Positions 34,419 through 44,038 of a stretch of 47,970 nt of DNA are shown piece by piece (positions within the stretch are counted from its first letter, which is position 1; each line of letters opens with the position of its first letter). The DNA lies in the NCBI GenBank assembly GCA_016930275.1, contig JAFGHA010000061.1:1-47970 (forward strand), given 5' to 3'. The stretch is from Chitinispirillaceae bacterium. Lineage in GTDB: Bacteria; Fibrobacterota; Chitinivibrionia; Chitinivibrionales; Chitinispirillaceae. The position numbers and the translations under genes were made by a program. The notes beneath the pieces were generated by a model. It did no database searches. It worked only from the letters and a program-made list of their open reading frames with translations, and had not been told where the DNA came from.

Positions 34419-34844
34419 CTACTCCTTGTCGGCTGCAATAGAGACATGCTTGGCCCCGGCGAGAGCGCACTGATCCATCACCTCGACCGCCTTACCGATG
34501 ACCGACAACCGGTCGGCGACGATGATAACCGACGCATCCGGCTGTTTTTCAACCTCCCGGCCGATCAGATGCCGTAACCGGTCGATTCCCACCTGACGGC
34601 CGAACACATGGATGCTTCCTTCGCGGGAGATACCGATCAGGATGGTTTTCTGACCCTGGTAGGTCGCGCTCTGCGCTTTCGGTTTCGATACGTCGACACC
34701 CGTCTGCCGGTTGAAATTCGTGGTGATGATAAAAAAGATAAGAAGGATGAACACCATATCGATGAGCGGACTGACATTCACTTCCGCCGAACCGACTTCG
34801 TCACCGATTCCCGTGAGTTCCTCATCAAACATGTCGTTCTCCAT
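34419..34844 (-). CDS. exbD: ExbD/TolR biopolymer transport protein
   Basis: The 141-residue protein has the ExbD layout. A short cytoplasmic start is followed by one membrane helix, VNVSPLIDMVFILLIFFIIT, whose Asp in PLIDMVF is the proton-carrying residue. A periplasmic domain follows (TILIGISREGSIHVFG, ASVIIVADRLSVIGKAVEVM). With ExbB it makes the proton channel that powers TonB. Its start overlaps the end of exbB by 20 bp and its stop lies 2 bp before the tonB GTG, so the whole set is one transcript. Confidence 0.93.
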   Translation of the reverse strand: MENDMFDEELTGIGDEVGSAEVNVSPLIDMVFILLIFFIITTNFNRQTGVDVSKPKAQSATYQGQKTILIGISREGSIHVFGRQVGIDRLRHLIGREVEKQPDASVIIVADRLSVIGKAVEVMDQCALAGAKHVSIAADKE

Positions 34845-35454
34845 TGTTATCCGCTCTGCCCGGAATCAGCAACCGCGAGGCGATCGTTTCACCGTCGGAT
34901 CGCACACGACGCAGCAGTCCGTTTTTCCGATTATTTACAAACGTGTACAGCAGCATTCCGGGAAACGCCACGGTCAGTCCCGCTTCGGTCGTAAGGAGTG
35001 CTATCGAAATACCCTCTGCCGTCAGCGAGGGATTGCCCGCACCGAACACGGTGATCACCCTGAATGTTTCGATCATGCCGACCACGGTACCCAGCAAACC
35101 GAGCAGCGGAGCGACCGAAACCCAGACGGCGATCGTTGAAAACCCGTCGTTCAGGTCGCTTATGGTCTCGAGGAGAAACTCCCTGAACCGCCAGGAAAAT
35201 GCGGAGACAGACACCTTGTCCGACCTGCAGAACGCAAGCAGGCGGTCATAACCGCACTCACCGGTTTCACCCGTTTTCCGCTGCTCGCGTGCACCGTTTT
35301 CCCATAAAGTAAGAAATCGACGCCGTGCCCGTCCCCATCGCCAGATCATATACAATTTCCAGAATCCGAGCCACCAGACCACCAGTGACGAGGCGATAAT
35401 AGGCCACATGATCCAGCCTCCTTGGTCAATCATCCCGAGAAGCGGTGTACCCAT
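34825..35454 (-). CDS. exbB: ExbB/TolQ proton channel protein
   Basis: The 209-residue protein has three membrane helices: IIASSLVVWWLGFWKLYMIW, VSVAPLLGLLGTVVGMIETF and LTVAFPGMLLYTFVNN. The middle APLLGLLGTVVGMIETF and the following SIALLTTEAGLTVAFP are the family signature of MotA/TolQ/ExbB channels. It overlaps exbD by 20 bp and meets the stop of the larger ExbB-like gene upstream at a single shared base. It is the short channel subunit of the pair encoded here. Confidence 0.93.
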   Translation of the reverse strand: MGTPLLGMIDQGGWIMWPIIASSLVVWWLGFWKLYMIWRWGRARRRFLTLWENGAREQRKTGETGECGYDRLLAFCRSDKVSVSAFSWRFREFLLETISDLNDGFSTIAVWVSVAPLLGLLGTVVGMIETFRVITVFGAGNPSLTAEGISIALLTTEAGLTVAFPGMLLYTFVNNRKNGLLRRVRSDGETIASRLLIPGRADNNGERHV

Positions 35455-36911
35455 TACCCCTCCGGGAAGAGCCGGTTGATGACCCGTAACATACCGATCT
35501 GCAGCTCGGAAGTGATTCTGTTCCGGTAATTACGCAGAAAATTGTGCACCAGGAGTACCGGTACCGCGATTATCAGTCCGACCTCGGTGGTAATGAGCGC
35601 TTCGGAGATCCCGCCGGCAAGGAGCTTGGGATCACCGGTACCGAAACGGGTTATTACCTCGAAAAGCCGGATCATACCGGTCACCGTTCCCAGAAGCCCG
35701 AGAAGCGGAGCCACTCCGGCGATAACCGCCAGTGTATTGAGATGACTGCTCAGGCGTGCTGTTTCGGTGTAAAGCAATTCTTTAACCGAACTCTCGGCCA
35801 TCTGGCGGGAGGTGACCACCGAATCCATGCAAAGTGCAACCGCACGGGACGCCGATCCTTTACGCTTTCCTATGAAAGCCAGCACTCCCTCACGGTCGTT
35901 TTTTTCGAGCATACCCGCCGTGATGCTGAATGTTTTCCGGATCGATGATCGTTTTCCGATATATTGCAGGAGCTTGAGCAGCACAAGAAGCAGCGCCCAC
36001 AGCGGTAACAGACCGAGCGGTACCATCACCGGCCCGCCCGCTTTGATGAAGCGACGGATACGCTCCGTAACCGTCTCCTTCCGTCCGGTCACCAGACTCC
36101 CCGAGAGATCACTTTGCATAATGTCAATGCTCACCGGTCCCTTCGGCCAACCGTTCTCCGCCGTACCGCCGAACCAGGCGACAATCTTCTGCCGCAGCAT
36201 CGGATTGTCGATTTTCCGTATCCGGTAGCGGTCGGCACCCTCACGACCGCTCTGTCCGATGGTGAACGTACCGCCGCTGTCACTGAGCCCATAGGCGAAG
36301 ACCGTACCGAAACGTGTCACGGTCATCGGTTCCGCTTCTCCCCCGTCAGGGAGTACCGCCGCGGTGCTCATTGATAACCGGGTACCGCTTCTGATAGTCG
36401 CGATTGCATAATCGACAAGCTGCTCTATTGCAGCAGTGCTGTTGTTGTTTCTGGCGAACAACCTTCTGATGGACTCGATACGGACCCGGGCGGAATCGAT
36501 ATCCAGCGGGAAAAAACCGGCAATCTGATCGGCCTCTTTTTCAATGATATCCATGAGTACCGATTGCACATACCGAACCTGCTGCCGACGGTCGTCAAGA
36601 GTCTTCTTCGCCTCTTCCAGCTGTCGTTCAAGACTGAATCCCTCTTCCCGGGCACTGACCGACGCGTTGAACTCGCGTTCCTGCGACTCGCTAAGACGGC
36701 CGATTTCCTCCTTGTCGGTATCCCGCTGTTCAACAGCCCGCTGCCGCGCCCTCCACCGGGCCGCGATTTCCTGCTGCAGCGAATCCCGCTTCGACTCGAG
36801 CAGTTCCCTGAGACCCCGTATCTCTGCCTCTCTTTTATCAACTACCGGTTTTCTTGCAGCGGCAAGAGGAAGCACGGTCAGCAGGAGCATCGGAATGATT
36901 TTACCGTTCAT
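35454..36911 (-). CDS. Large ExbB-like (TtpC-type) protein with periplasmic coiled coil
   Basis: The ATG at 36911 overlaps the DUF3450 stop by 11 bp and opens a signal peptide (MNGKIIPMLLLTVLPLAAA); the product has 485 residues. Residues about 20-130 are a long coiled coil. Next comes a middle domain similar to DUF3450 partners (RFGTVFAYGLSDSGGTFTIG). A C-terminal MotA/TolQ/ExbB channel follows (VAPLLGLLGTVTGMIRLFEV, EALITTEVGLIIAVPVLLV). The gene order DUF3450, large ExbB, ExbB, ExbD, TonB matches the TonB2/TtpC systems of Vibrio, where TtpC is needed for iron-siderophore uptake. The substrate here is unknown. Confidence 0.85.
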   Translation of the reverse strand: MNGKIIPMLLLTVLPLAAARKPVVDKREAEIRGLRELLESKRDSLQQEIAARWRARQRAVEQRDTDKEEIGRLSESQEREFNASVSAREEGFSLERQLEEAKKTLDDRRQQVRYVQSVLMDIIEKEADQIAGFFPLDIDSARVRIESIRRLFARNNNSTAAIEQLVDYAIATIRSGTRLSMSTAAVLPDGGEAEPMTVTRFGTVFAYGLSDSGGTFTIGQSGREGADRYRIRKIDNPMLRQKIVAWFGGTAENGWPKGPVSIDIMQSDLSGSLVTGRKETVTERIRRFIKAGGPVMVPLGLLPLWALLLVLLKLLQYIGKRSSIRKTFSITAGMLEKNDREGVLAFIGKRKGSASRAVALCMDSVVTSRQMAESSVKELLYTETARLSSHLNTLAVIAGVAPLLGLLGTVTGMIRLFEVITRFGTGDPKLLAGGISEALITTEVGLIIAVPVLLVHNFLRNYRNRITSELQIGMLRVINRLFPEG

Positions 36912-37713
36912 CGGTCCCCTGCTTCCTGCTTGTCGCGATCGGCAGGTCCACCAGCTCGGGAACGGTTTTTCCCTCACGTATTTTTACCGCTTTCAGCAAT
37001 ACTGCTGCGGTTTCCTCTTTTCCCGCCGGAACCCACTGAGAATCGGCGTTTTCTCCTTGTGGATTCCATAAAAAAGCCTTCCGTCCGTCGGCATCGACCA
37101 CGGCTTCAAAAACCGCTCCGATACGAAGCCGGTAGACTGAACCACGCATCCGCGGCACCGGTGAAACACCTTCAACCACCTGAATCTCCTGTGAAACAGT
37201 CCGAAGATCCTGCACCAGACGCAACACCCGATACAATGCCTCGGTATTGTCGACGGATCCCGCTTCGAGTTCAGTCAGCAGATAACTGACCGGTCCGCTG
37301 TACTGTTCACTGATGAGCGGCGGAAGTGCGGGAAGTTCCTGCTGCAGTTTTTTCACTGCGACCGTAATAACCGACCGGATCCTCTTTCCGGATAACTCCT
37401 GTTCGTGTATTCCCGCCTGCACCATTCCGAGAGCGGCTCTGAGGGAATCGTTATGATGCAGGGTCTCCTGCCGTACCGCCTTAACCGAATCCGTCTGCTG
37501 ACGGATGGATGTTTTCCGGGCAGTTGTCCGTTCCCGGTAGGCTTGAAATTCAGCCTGCTCCTTTTTAACCTCCCGGGCTTCATTCCGCCGCTGCGACTCC
37601 ACGCGGGCGATTTCCTTCTTAAGTCGAGTCAGTTCACGATCGAGTTCATCAGTTTCCGCCGTTGCAATAGCCACCATGCAGCTCAGAAAAACCGGTACTC
37701 CCCATAATTTCAC
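36901..37713 (-). CDS. DUF3450 periplasmic coiled-coil protein
   Basis: I chose GTG at 37713 because AAGGAGG lies exactly 6 bases before it, and the product then begins with a signal peptide (MKLWGVPVFLSCMVAIATA). The 270-residue protein is mostly coiled coil to about residue 100 (ELDRELTRLKKEIARVESQR). A globular part follows, with LPPLISEQYSGPVSYLLTEL and late GRKAFLWNPQGENADSQWV. DUF3450 proteins head TonB2-type operons and probably form a periplasmic partner of the large ExbB-like protein. It is the first gene of the operon. Confidence 0.87.
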   Translation of the reverse strand: MKLWGVPVFLSCMVAIATAETDELDRELTRLKKEIARVESQRRNEAREVKKEQAEFQAYRERTTARKTSIRQQTDSVKAVRQETLHHNDSLRAALGMVQAGIHEQELSGKRIRSVITVAVKKLQQELPALPPLISEQYSGPVSYLLTELEAGSVDNTEALYRVLRLVQDLRTVSQEIQVVEGVSPVPRMRGSVYRLRIGAVFEAVVDADGRKAFLWNPQGENADSQWVPAGKEETAAVLLKAVKIREGKTVPELVDLPIATSRKQGTDER

Positions 37714-38206
37714 GAAAGCCTCCTTAGCATCATTACGCCGCCATTTCCCATGGCACTCCATTTGTTCCGCAGCAGTCAATCTCCCGCCGGTACTGCCGCA
37801 GACCACCAGAATCACTATCCTGCAACATTCTGATCACGTTCAGGCAGCAAACTTCCGTATTCGACGGAACGGGAACAACCACAACCGCCATCTCCGCTGT
37901 AACACCGGACGTAACGGTGATTTACAGAAAATTACTTCGAAGCTGTTCCGTGATTCAATTATTATTCCGGCCATGTACCGACCCGTTACACGTCCGCAGT
38001 TTCATGACTTCTCCGATTTCGGAACAGAAGGGAAAAACGTTCCCTTTGAACGGAACGGAACAGAACCGGCAACAAGGGACACATTTTATCAAGGAGCAAT
38101 ATTTCTCCCATCAGCCTCGGTATGGTAACTATATTATCTGGATTATCTGGTTGCTCCAGGCGGTCACGAAACGTAGCCGCGGGCCAATCAAAGAAAGGTT
38201 TCTGGA
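37714..38206. promoter_or_regulatory. Divergent 493-bp intergenic region of the TonB operon and aminotransferase
   Basis: Promoters for both directions must lie here, but I cannot name convincing -35/-10 pairs. GGAAC/GTTCC repeats cluster at about 38020-38070 (GGAACAGAAGGGAAAAACGT, then several GGAAC). No Fur-like GATAATGAT box is visible. The aminotransferase ribosome-binding site is AAAGG near 38193. I see no credible gene. Confidence 0.4.
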
Positions 38207-39406
38207 ATGGTTGAATACTCATCGAATGCCCGGAATATGCGTTCTTCTGAGATACGACGTCTGATGAAACTCGCTTCAGACCCTTCAGTTATATCTTTTG
38301 CCGGAGGCATGCCGGCCAATGACCTGTTTCCCATTGAAATTGTGGACGAAATTTACAACAACCTGTCAAAAAGTGTAAAACAGGCGGCACTCCAGTACGG
38401 CCCCACCTACGGCTATCCGCCGCTGATCGACTCCCTCAAGGAATACCTCCGTTCCCGCGGTCTCCCTCTGGAGGGCCAGAGCCTGCTTATTACCGCAGGT
38501 GCACAACAGGCGATCAATATTCTCACCAAGGTTTTCATTGATCCGGGAGATCGCGTGATTACTGAATCTCCCGCCTTCATCGGTGCGCTCGCGGCGTTCA
38601 ATTCCTATAGAGCGAATCTCTCGGCCATTCCGCTGGAAGATGACGGTATCAATATCGACCTGCTGGAAAAGGAGCTTGACGCCCGCTCCCCGCAAATAAA
38701 AATGGTCTATCTAAGCCCTTATTTCCATAATCCGGCGGGAATCATCTACAGTGAGCAACGAAAGAAAGAGGTGCTGGAAATGCTTTCCGGCCGTCCGCAT
38801 GTGCTGCTCGAAGACGATCCTTACGGTGAACTCTATTTTGATGAAGCGGATAAACCGCTGACCCGTCCGATGAAAGCGATTGCCGATGCGTCAATCCCGA
38901 TATGCTACATCGGATCATTCGCGAAAATTTTCGGTCCCGGCCTGCGTCTGGGATGGCTGCTCGGTCCGGAATCAATCGTCGAAAAATGTGAAATGGCGAA
39001 GCAATCGATGGATGCATGCAGTGCCACACTTTCTCAGGTACTCACCCATGAATACCTCTCCGGAGGGAAACTCGCCCCGTATCTGTCACGGTTGCGTCCC
39101 GTGTATGCCCGACGCGCACGCCTCATGCTTGACGCACTCGAGCGCTGCATGCCCGACGGCATCACCTGGACCCGTCCGCGGGGAGGTTTCTATGTGTGGC
39201 TTTCAATGCCTTCGGGAGCCGATGCTACGGAAGTCTTCAACCGGTCAATCGCACGGGGAGCGGCATTCGTCATCGGCAGTGCGTTCGATCCCCATGGCGT
39301 GAATAACAACTCGATGCGGCTGGCATTCTCATTCACCCCGGAAGAAAAAATCGGAAAAGGTATCGAGATTATCGCCGATGCGATAAAAGAAACGATGCAG
39401 GATTAG
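38207..39406 (+). CDS. PLP-dependent aminotransferase, 2-aminoadipate/MocR-like class I
   Basis: The 399-residue enzyme has the class I/II fold: ISFAGGMPANDLFP at the start, YGPTYGYPPLIDSLKEYL, ITAGAQQAINILTKVF, and YLSPYFHNPAG with the cofactor-contact Asn. DDPYGELYF has the Asp that pairs with the pyridine nitrogen, and IGSFAKIFGPGLRLGWLLG has the Schiff-base Lys. FGPGLRLGW and the overall pattern fit the LysN/2-aminoadipate transaminase and aromatic aminotransferase group; the exact substrate cannot be told. An N-terminal DNA-binding domain, as in full MocR regulators, is absent. A terminator follows. Confidence 0.92.
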   Translation: MVEYSSNARNMRSSEIRRLMKLASDPSVISFAGGMPANDLFPIEIVDEIYNNLSKSVKQAALQYGPTYGYPPLIDSLKEYLRSRGLPLEGQSLLITAGAQQAINILTKVFIDPGDRVITESPAFIGALAAFNSYRANLSAIPLEDDGINIDLLEKELDARSPQIKMVYLSPYFHNPAGIIYSEQRKKEVLEMLSGRPHVLLEDDPYGELYFDEADKPLTRPMKAIADASIPICYIGSFAKIFGPGLRLGWLLGPESIVEKCEMAKQSMDACSATLSQVLTHEYLSGGKLAPYLSRLRPVYARRARLMLDALERCMPDGITWTRPRGGFYVWLSMPSGADATEVFNRSIARGAAFVIGSAFDPHGVNNNSMRLAFSFTPEEKIGKGIEIIADAIKETMQD

Positions 39407-39429
39407 AGAGAAACACGGTCATACGTCAT

Positions 39430-39469
39430 CGGCGCCTGACGGCGCCGTACCATCAGTGTCTTTTTTTTT
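39430..39469 (+). terminator. Terminator after aminotransferase gene
   Basis: CGGCGCC and GGCGCCG form a 7-bp stem around TGAC, with nine T at 39461-39469. The T-run is 13 bases beyond the stem, so efficiency may be modest. Confidence 0.55.
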
Positions 39470-39841
39470 CGCATTGACCGCATTCCGGCAGCCTTGCCGG
39501 TATGCGGTACCGGTTCTTTACTGTTATTCCTGCATTTGAATATATACCCCACTCTATTTTCAGACATTCTTCGACGGTACTCAGAATGATCGGGAAACAG
39601 TAACGTTCATGCAGTCTCTCCCGCCAAGCGGGACGGGACGAAGTATGAACAACAATCACGCGCATCCGTGGAAGTCGGTATATTCATCAAACCGGCGTGT
39701 ATTGCTTCAGTGGACTTCGCGATCCGCGAACCGATGCTGGCATTCAACCGGCGGGTGACCGTCGATGCAATTGATACGATCAGTCAACAGTAGTCCTTTT
39801 TTTATCCGGAGTATCCTTCACCCGTCACCGGATACTATCTT
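39470..39841. other. Intergenic region upstream of uvrB
   Basis: The 435-bp gap after the aminotransferase gene (39407-39841) holds no gene I can support. A palindromic piece, TCCCGCCAAGCGGGA, lies near 39618. A 41-codon GTG frame (39668-39793) lacks a ribosome-binding site. No clear uvrB promoter or LexA-type box is visible. Confidence 0.4.
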
Positions 39842-41848
39842 ATGTTCATGCGATTCAAATTACATGCGGATTTCGAACCCGCAGGGGATCAGCCTCAGGC
39901 GATTGAGACGCTCATTGACGGCATCCGACGCGGAGACCGGCACCAGGTCCTGCTGGGAGTCACCGGTTCAGGGAAAACATTCACCATGGCGAATGTCATC
40001 GAACAGGTGCAGTTGCCGACCCTGATCATCTCTCATAACAAAACCCTTGCCGCACAACTTTTTCAGGAGTTCAGGGAGTTCTTTCCCGAAAATGCGGTGG
40101 AATACTTCGTCAGTTTCTACGATTACTATCAACCGGAAGCGTACATTCCCGCTTCAGACACGTTCATCGAGAAAACCTCGATGATCAATGATGAAATCGA
40201 TCGCCTGCGGCTCAAATCAACCAATGCCTGTCTATCCCGGCAGGATGTCATTATCGTTGCGAGTGTGTCGTGCATCTACGGTATCGGCTCACCGGAAGCA
40301 TATCTTGCGTCAAGCGTCGAACTCGAATCGGGAAAGCCCATCGACCGGAGAACCCTGCTCGGCGGGCTGACCGAAATGCAGTATACGCGCAATGACATTT
40401 CCCTGCAGCGGGGAACCTTCAGAGTACGCGGGGACGTGATCGAGCTGCAGCCCGCCTACGATGAAACGGCTCTCCGGTTCGAAACTTTCGGTGATCACAT
40501 TGAAGCCATTCGACGAATCGAGGTGGTATCCGGAAAAGTCCTCGGAACGCTGGACAAGGTAAGAATCTTTCCCGCCAAACACTTCATGACCACCGGCATC
40601 ACCATGGACGACGCGATTACTGAAATTGAAAAGGAACTTTCCGGACAGCTCGCGGTACTCCGTGGCGCCAACCGTCTGCTCGAAGCGCAACGACTGGAAC
40701 AGCGTACCCACTACGATATCGAGATGCTGCGGGAAGTCGGCTATGTCAACGGAATCGAGAACTACTCCCGGATTCTCGACGGCAGGGCACCCGGTACCCG
40801 CCCGTCAACACTTATTGACTTTTTCAAACGCCCGTACCTGACGATCCTCGACGAGTCACATGCCACGATCCCGCAGATCAGGGGTATGTTCAACGGTGAT
40901 CACGCCCGCAAAACCACGCTGGTGGACCACGGCTTCCGTCTGCCGTGCGCACTTGACAACCGCCCGCTTCATTTTCCCGAATTCGAAGCACTGGTGGATA
41001 GGGCGATTTACGTCTCGGCCACTCCGGGTGATTATGAACTGGAAAAGAGTGGAGGAGTCATTATCGAGCAGGTGATCCGTCCTACCTATCTGGTGGATCC
41101 GCCCCTGGAAATCCGGCCCGCAACCTCGCAGGTGGACGATCTGATCGAACAGCTCCGCACGACCATCGAACGGAACCAACGTACTCTGGTAACGACCCTT
41201 ACTAAAAAGATGGCTGAAGACCTCACCGATTATCTGGAGTCGCTTGATTTCAGAGTCCGGTACCTCCACTCTGATATCGACACCCTCGAGCGGACCGAAA
41301 TTCTCCGCGATCTCCGAAAAGGTGATTTTGATGTTCTCATCGGCATCAACCTGCTGCGTGAGGGACTCGACCTGCCGGAAGTTGCGCTCGTAGCCATTCT
41401 CGATGCCGACAAGGAAGGATTTCTCAGATCGGTTCGATCCCTCGTACAGACCGCCGGGCGGGCGGCACGCAATATTGACGGCCGTATCATTCTTTACGCC
41501 GATACCGTTACGGATTCCATCAGGCAGGCAATGGAGGAAAGTGGCCGCAGGAGAACAAAACAGCTTGCGTATAACGAAACTCATGGTATCATTCCAAAGA
41601 GTGTCGTCCGGAAAATCGATGAGGGTATTACACTCTACGGCAAAAACACCTCCGCCGCCATGGTGGAAGAACCCGGCGCCGCTTACGGCTCACCGCGCCG
41701 GAAGAAAAGCTCCCGTCGGAAGGGTGTGCAGGAACCTTCACTCGCGCAGCTCGAAAAAGAAATGCTCGCTGCGGCGAAGCGACTTGACTTTGAAAAAGCC
41801 GCCCGTCTGAGAGATCAGATTGCGGTGAGGAAAACATCTGATGGCTGA
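39842..41848 (+). CDS. uvrB: Excinuclease ABC subunit B
   Basis: UvrB is the damage-verifying helicase of nucleotide excision repair. The 668-residue length is normal. Visible motifs are the start [18 protein letters not shown], Walker [19 protein letters not shown], the beta-hairpin region [24 protein letters not shown] box [30 protein letters not shown], motif [21 protein letters not shown] and motif [12 protein letters not shown]. The C-terminal UVR motif is [21 protein letters not shown] second ATG at 39848 could also serve as start. The stop overlaps the next gene by 8 bp. Confidence 0.98.
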   Translation: MFMRFKLHADFEPAGDQPQAIETLIDGIRRGDRHQVLLGVTGSGKTFTMANVIEQVQLPTLIISHNKTLAAQLFQEFREFFPENAVEYFVSFYDYYQPEAYIPASDTFIEKTSMINDEIDRLRLKSTNACLSRQDVIIVASVSCIYGIGSPEAYLASSVELESGKPIDRRTLLGGLTEMQYTRNDISLQRGTFRVRGDVIELQPAYDETALRFETFGDHIEAIRRIEVVSGKVLGTLDKVRIFPAKHFMTTGITMDDAITEIEKELSGQLAVLRGANRLLEAQRLEQRTHYDIEMLREVGYVNGIENYSRILDGRAPGTRPSTLIDFFKRPYLTILDESHATIPQIRGMFNGDHARKTTLVDHGFRLPCALDNRPLHFPEFEALVDRAIYVSATPGDYELEKSGGVIIEQVIRPTYLVDPPLEIRPATSQVDDLIEQLRTTIERNQRTLVTTLTKKMAEDLTDYLESLDFRVRYLHSDIDTLERTEILRDLRKGDFDVLIGINLLREGLDLPEVALVAILDADKEGFLRSVRSLVQTAGRAARNIDGRIILYADTVTDSIRQAMEESGRRRTKQLAYNETHGIIPKSVVRKIDEGITLYGKNTSAAMVEEPGAAYGSPRRKKSSRRKGVQEPSLAQLEKEMLAAAKRLDFEKAARLRDQIAVRKTSDG

Positions 41849-42734
41849 TACACTTCCTCCGATAGTTACGAATAACCCGGAAATGATCGTCGCCGGGCTC
41901 AGCCGGTATGCCGTCGAGGGAAAACTGGGTAACCTGCAGGCGGTACTCGCATTCCTCAAAAACGATGATGAACGTGTTCGAACCACCGCGACACAGGCAG
42001 CTTCGGCGATCATCAAAGAGAACCTCATCAGCTATTACCACGATATCAGTGAGGAAGTCCGTACGAAACTGGGCCAGCTGCTGCAGTCACTCGATCCCCG
42101 TATTATCGATGAAATAAGCAAGGATCTCTATGGTGAATCGAACGAACGGCGTCTGCGCGCCATTCAGGTACTCGGTCTGCTCCATAAAAATCCCCGTATT
42201 CCTGAAATCCTCGGCAATCTCGTTAAAGACCGTGACGAAAAAATCCGCGCGACCGCCGTCAATCTGCTCGGCAAATTCATTGGACCCGACCGACAGCAGC
42301 TTATCCTGGCACTGTTGAATGATCCCGACAAACGGGTACGGGCAAATACCGTCGAGGCACTTGAACGAGTCGGAAACAAACGACTCGTTCCCATACTGCT
42401 GCGTTTCAGAAAAGACGCCAGTAACCGTATCAGAGGCAATATACTGAAAGCACTGTACAATCTCGGACACAAGGAAATCGAGCAGGATCTTCTCGAAATG
42501 CTTCGTCAGCCGAGTGAACTCATGAAAGCTTCGGCACTCTGGGTAATCTCACAGATCACCTGCTGCAGCCGCGCCATCGAAGACGCGGCGGGGCTTGCTT
42601 TTCTTTCGGAAAATGAAATGGTCTACCGTAACGCGAAAAACGCGCTCACCCGCCTCTCCACACCGCGTGCGAACGGGTATCTGCGGTATCTCGATCTGTT
42701 TGCGGACCTCGCCCCTGCCCCTCTTCCGGCGTGA
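41841..42734 (+). CDS. HEAT-repeat protein
   Basis: The 297-residue protein is built of repeated helix pairs of HEAT type: [80 protein letters not shown] and [24 protein letters not shown] arrays are protein-binding scaffolds. No signal peptide or enzyme domain is visible. The ATG lies inside the last codons of uvrB, which suggests coupled expression, though a repair role is not shown. Confidence 0.85.
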   Translation: MADTLPPIVTNNPEMIVAGLSRYAVEGKLGNLQAVLAFLKNDDERVRTTATQAASAIIKENLISYYHDISEEVRTKLGQLLQSLDPRIIDEISKDLYGESNERRLRAIQVLGLLHKNPRIPEILGNLVKDRDEKIRATAVNLLGKFIGPDRQQLILALLNDPDKRVRANTVEALERVGNKRLVPILLRFRKDASNRIRGNILKALYNLGHKEIEQDLLEMLRQPSELMKASALWVISQITCCSRAIEDAAGLAFLSENEMVYRNAKNALTRLSTPRANGYLRYLDLFADLAPAPLPA

Positions 42735-42940
42735 GAGGGGAATGAAACAGCAGTAAACCGTGGCCCTTGCCCGGCGACTCTCCGCTGTATGAATAGTCAT
42801 CACCGGATACTGAACATTCAGGCTCGTTTATTTACATTTGAATAGTGATCCCGTTTACCTCTCCCCCTGGAAGAAGCGGTGCGGAGAGGCTGTCGAACCG
42901 GGCGGGGGAAAGGTCGCCCGAAGAACGGTTTCACCGTTCG
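42735..42940. other. Convergent intergenic region with two hairpins
   Basis: Between the HEAT and TPR genes, CGGGCG (42899-42904) pairs with CGCCCG (42915-42920). GAACGGT (42923-42929) pairs with ACCGTTC (42933-42939), overlapping the TPR stop. Neither is followed by a T-run. They may end transcription in either direction. Confidence 0.4.
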
Positions 42941-43929
42941 TTGAACAGGAGCAGTTTACGCAGGGCATCCGCTGCGTCGTCGCCGAATACCGCCGCGAAT
43001 TCACCCAGCTTGGTGGTCATCACGTCGGTACGTCCATGGTTTTTCTTTTTGAACTCATCAATGGTTCTGCGACGCCGCGCGTACTGTCGGAGTTCCCCAT
43101 AGGCATGTGCCATAACAAGGAGATTTATGGTCGTGGCGCCATTGGCACGCCGGTGCCAGGTGTCGAGAAAGCCGATCGCATCGGCAAAGAGCCGTTCACG
43201 ACACAGATAATAGGAACGGATAACCGCCTCGATGCGGTTGAATTCCTTGTACACCCCCATCAGCCTCCGCTTGAGCAATGCGGTATCGATTGACGGATCG
43301 GTCCTTTCATAATGGCGAATGAGACGGTGAAGCCCCTGAAGATTTTCGGGGTCACGCTCGAGCAGCCCCTGCAGGCAGGCTTCGATATCGTCCGTCCGTC
43401 CCTCTTCCTCGTATGCATCGGCCAGCAGAAGATACGAGTAATAGTTTCCGGGAGCAAGCGAGAGTTCCTGTTCGAGGCTTCTGATGGTTTTCACGTTATC
43501 ATGAAGTTGCCGGTAGGAAGCGGCAAGACAGTGAAAAGGTTCGGAATAGAGGTCATCGACGATCGCCGCCCGGTCAAACCAGCTGATACTCTCCTCGAAT
43601 TTACCTGCGAACTGATGGATCTGCCCGATAAGCAGGTAGACATCGGCGAGATCACGGCATTGTTCATCATTTTTACCGTCAAGCTGTTCAAAAAAAGCGG
43701 TCACCCTGCCAAGCTGCCCGACCACCGGTTCACAACTTCCCGTTTCACAGAGTTCATACGATACGTCTTCAATCTGTTCAGCGACATCCTCATATGGTCG
43801 TTCGCAGCTGACAACCAGATTACAGAGTCCGGCAAGTACCTGCCGGGGGTTACCGCGTTCGTGGATGAACAGTTGTGGCGTTTTTTTCGGGAATTCAGGC
43901 TCTGTCGGGAGCAATGCTGCTGGTTCCAT
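42931..43929 (-). CDS. TPR-like repeat protein
   Basis: I chose the ATG at 43929 (MEPAALLP) because AAGGG lies 6 bases upstream; the product has 332 residues. TPR-type helix pairs are visible in CRDLADVYLLIGQIHQFAGK, FEESISWFDRAAIVDDLYSE, YSYLLLADAYEEEGRTDDIE and LLERDPENLQGLHRLIRHYE. The N-terminal 90 residues and the Arg/Lys-rich C-terminus (ELRQYARRRRTIDEFKKKNH) are less regular. No signal peptide or membrane helix is seen, so it is probably cytoplasmic. It follows the secreted protein gene by 109 bp on the same strand. Confidence 0.78.
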   Translation of the reverse strand: MEPAALLPTEPEFPKKTPQLFIHERGNPRQVLAGLCNLVVSCERPYEDVAEQIEDVSYELCETGSCEPVVGQLGRVTAFFEQLDGKNDEQCRDLADVYLLIGQIHQFAGKFEESISWFDRAAIVDDLYSEPFHCLAASYRQLHDNVKTIRSLEQELSLAPGNYYSYLLLADAYEEEGRTDDIEACLQGLLERDPENLQGLHRLIRHYERTDPSIDTALLKRRLMGVYKEFNRIEAVIRSYYLCRERLFADAIGFLDTWHRRANGATTINLLVMAHAYGELRQYARRRRTIDEFKKKNHGRTDVMTTKLGEFAAVFGDDAADALRKLLLFNER

Positions 43930-44038
43930 GGTGTCCCTTTGTACCTTGCGACGTGACCACTTTCCGGTATCCGACCACCGGTTGACGGCGTATCGTACCG
44001 GCCTCATGTACAATCATACCGTTTTCATCCCGCATATA

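Noticed and set aside
39668-39793. 41-codon GTG frame upstream of uvrB
   Set aside because: The text looks mildly protein-like, but there is no ribosome-binding site, no family match and no conserved context to support it.
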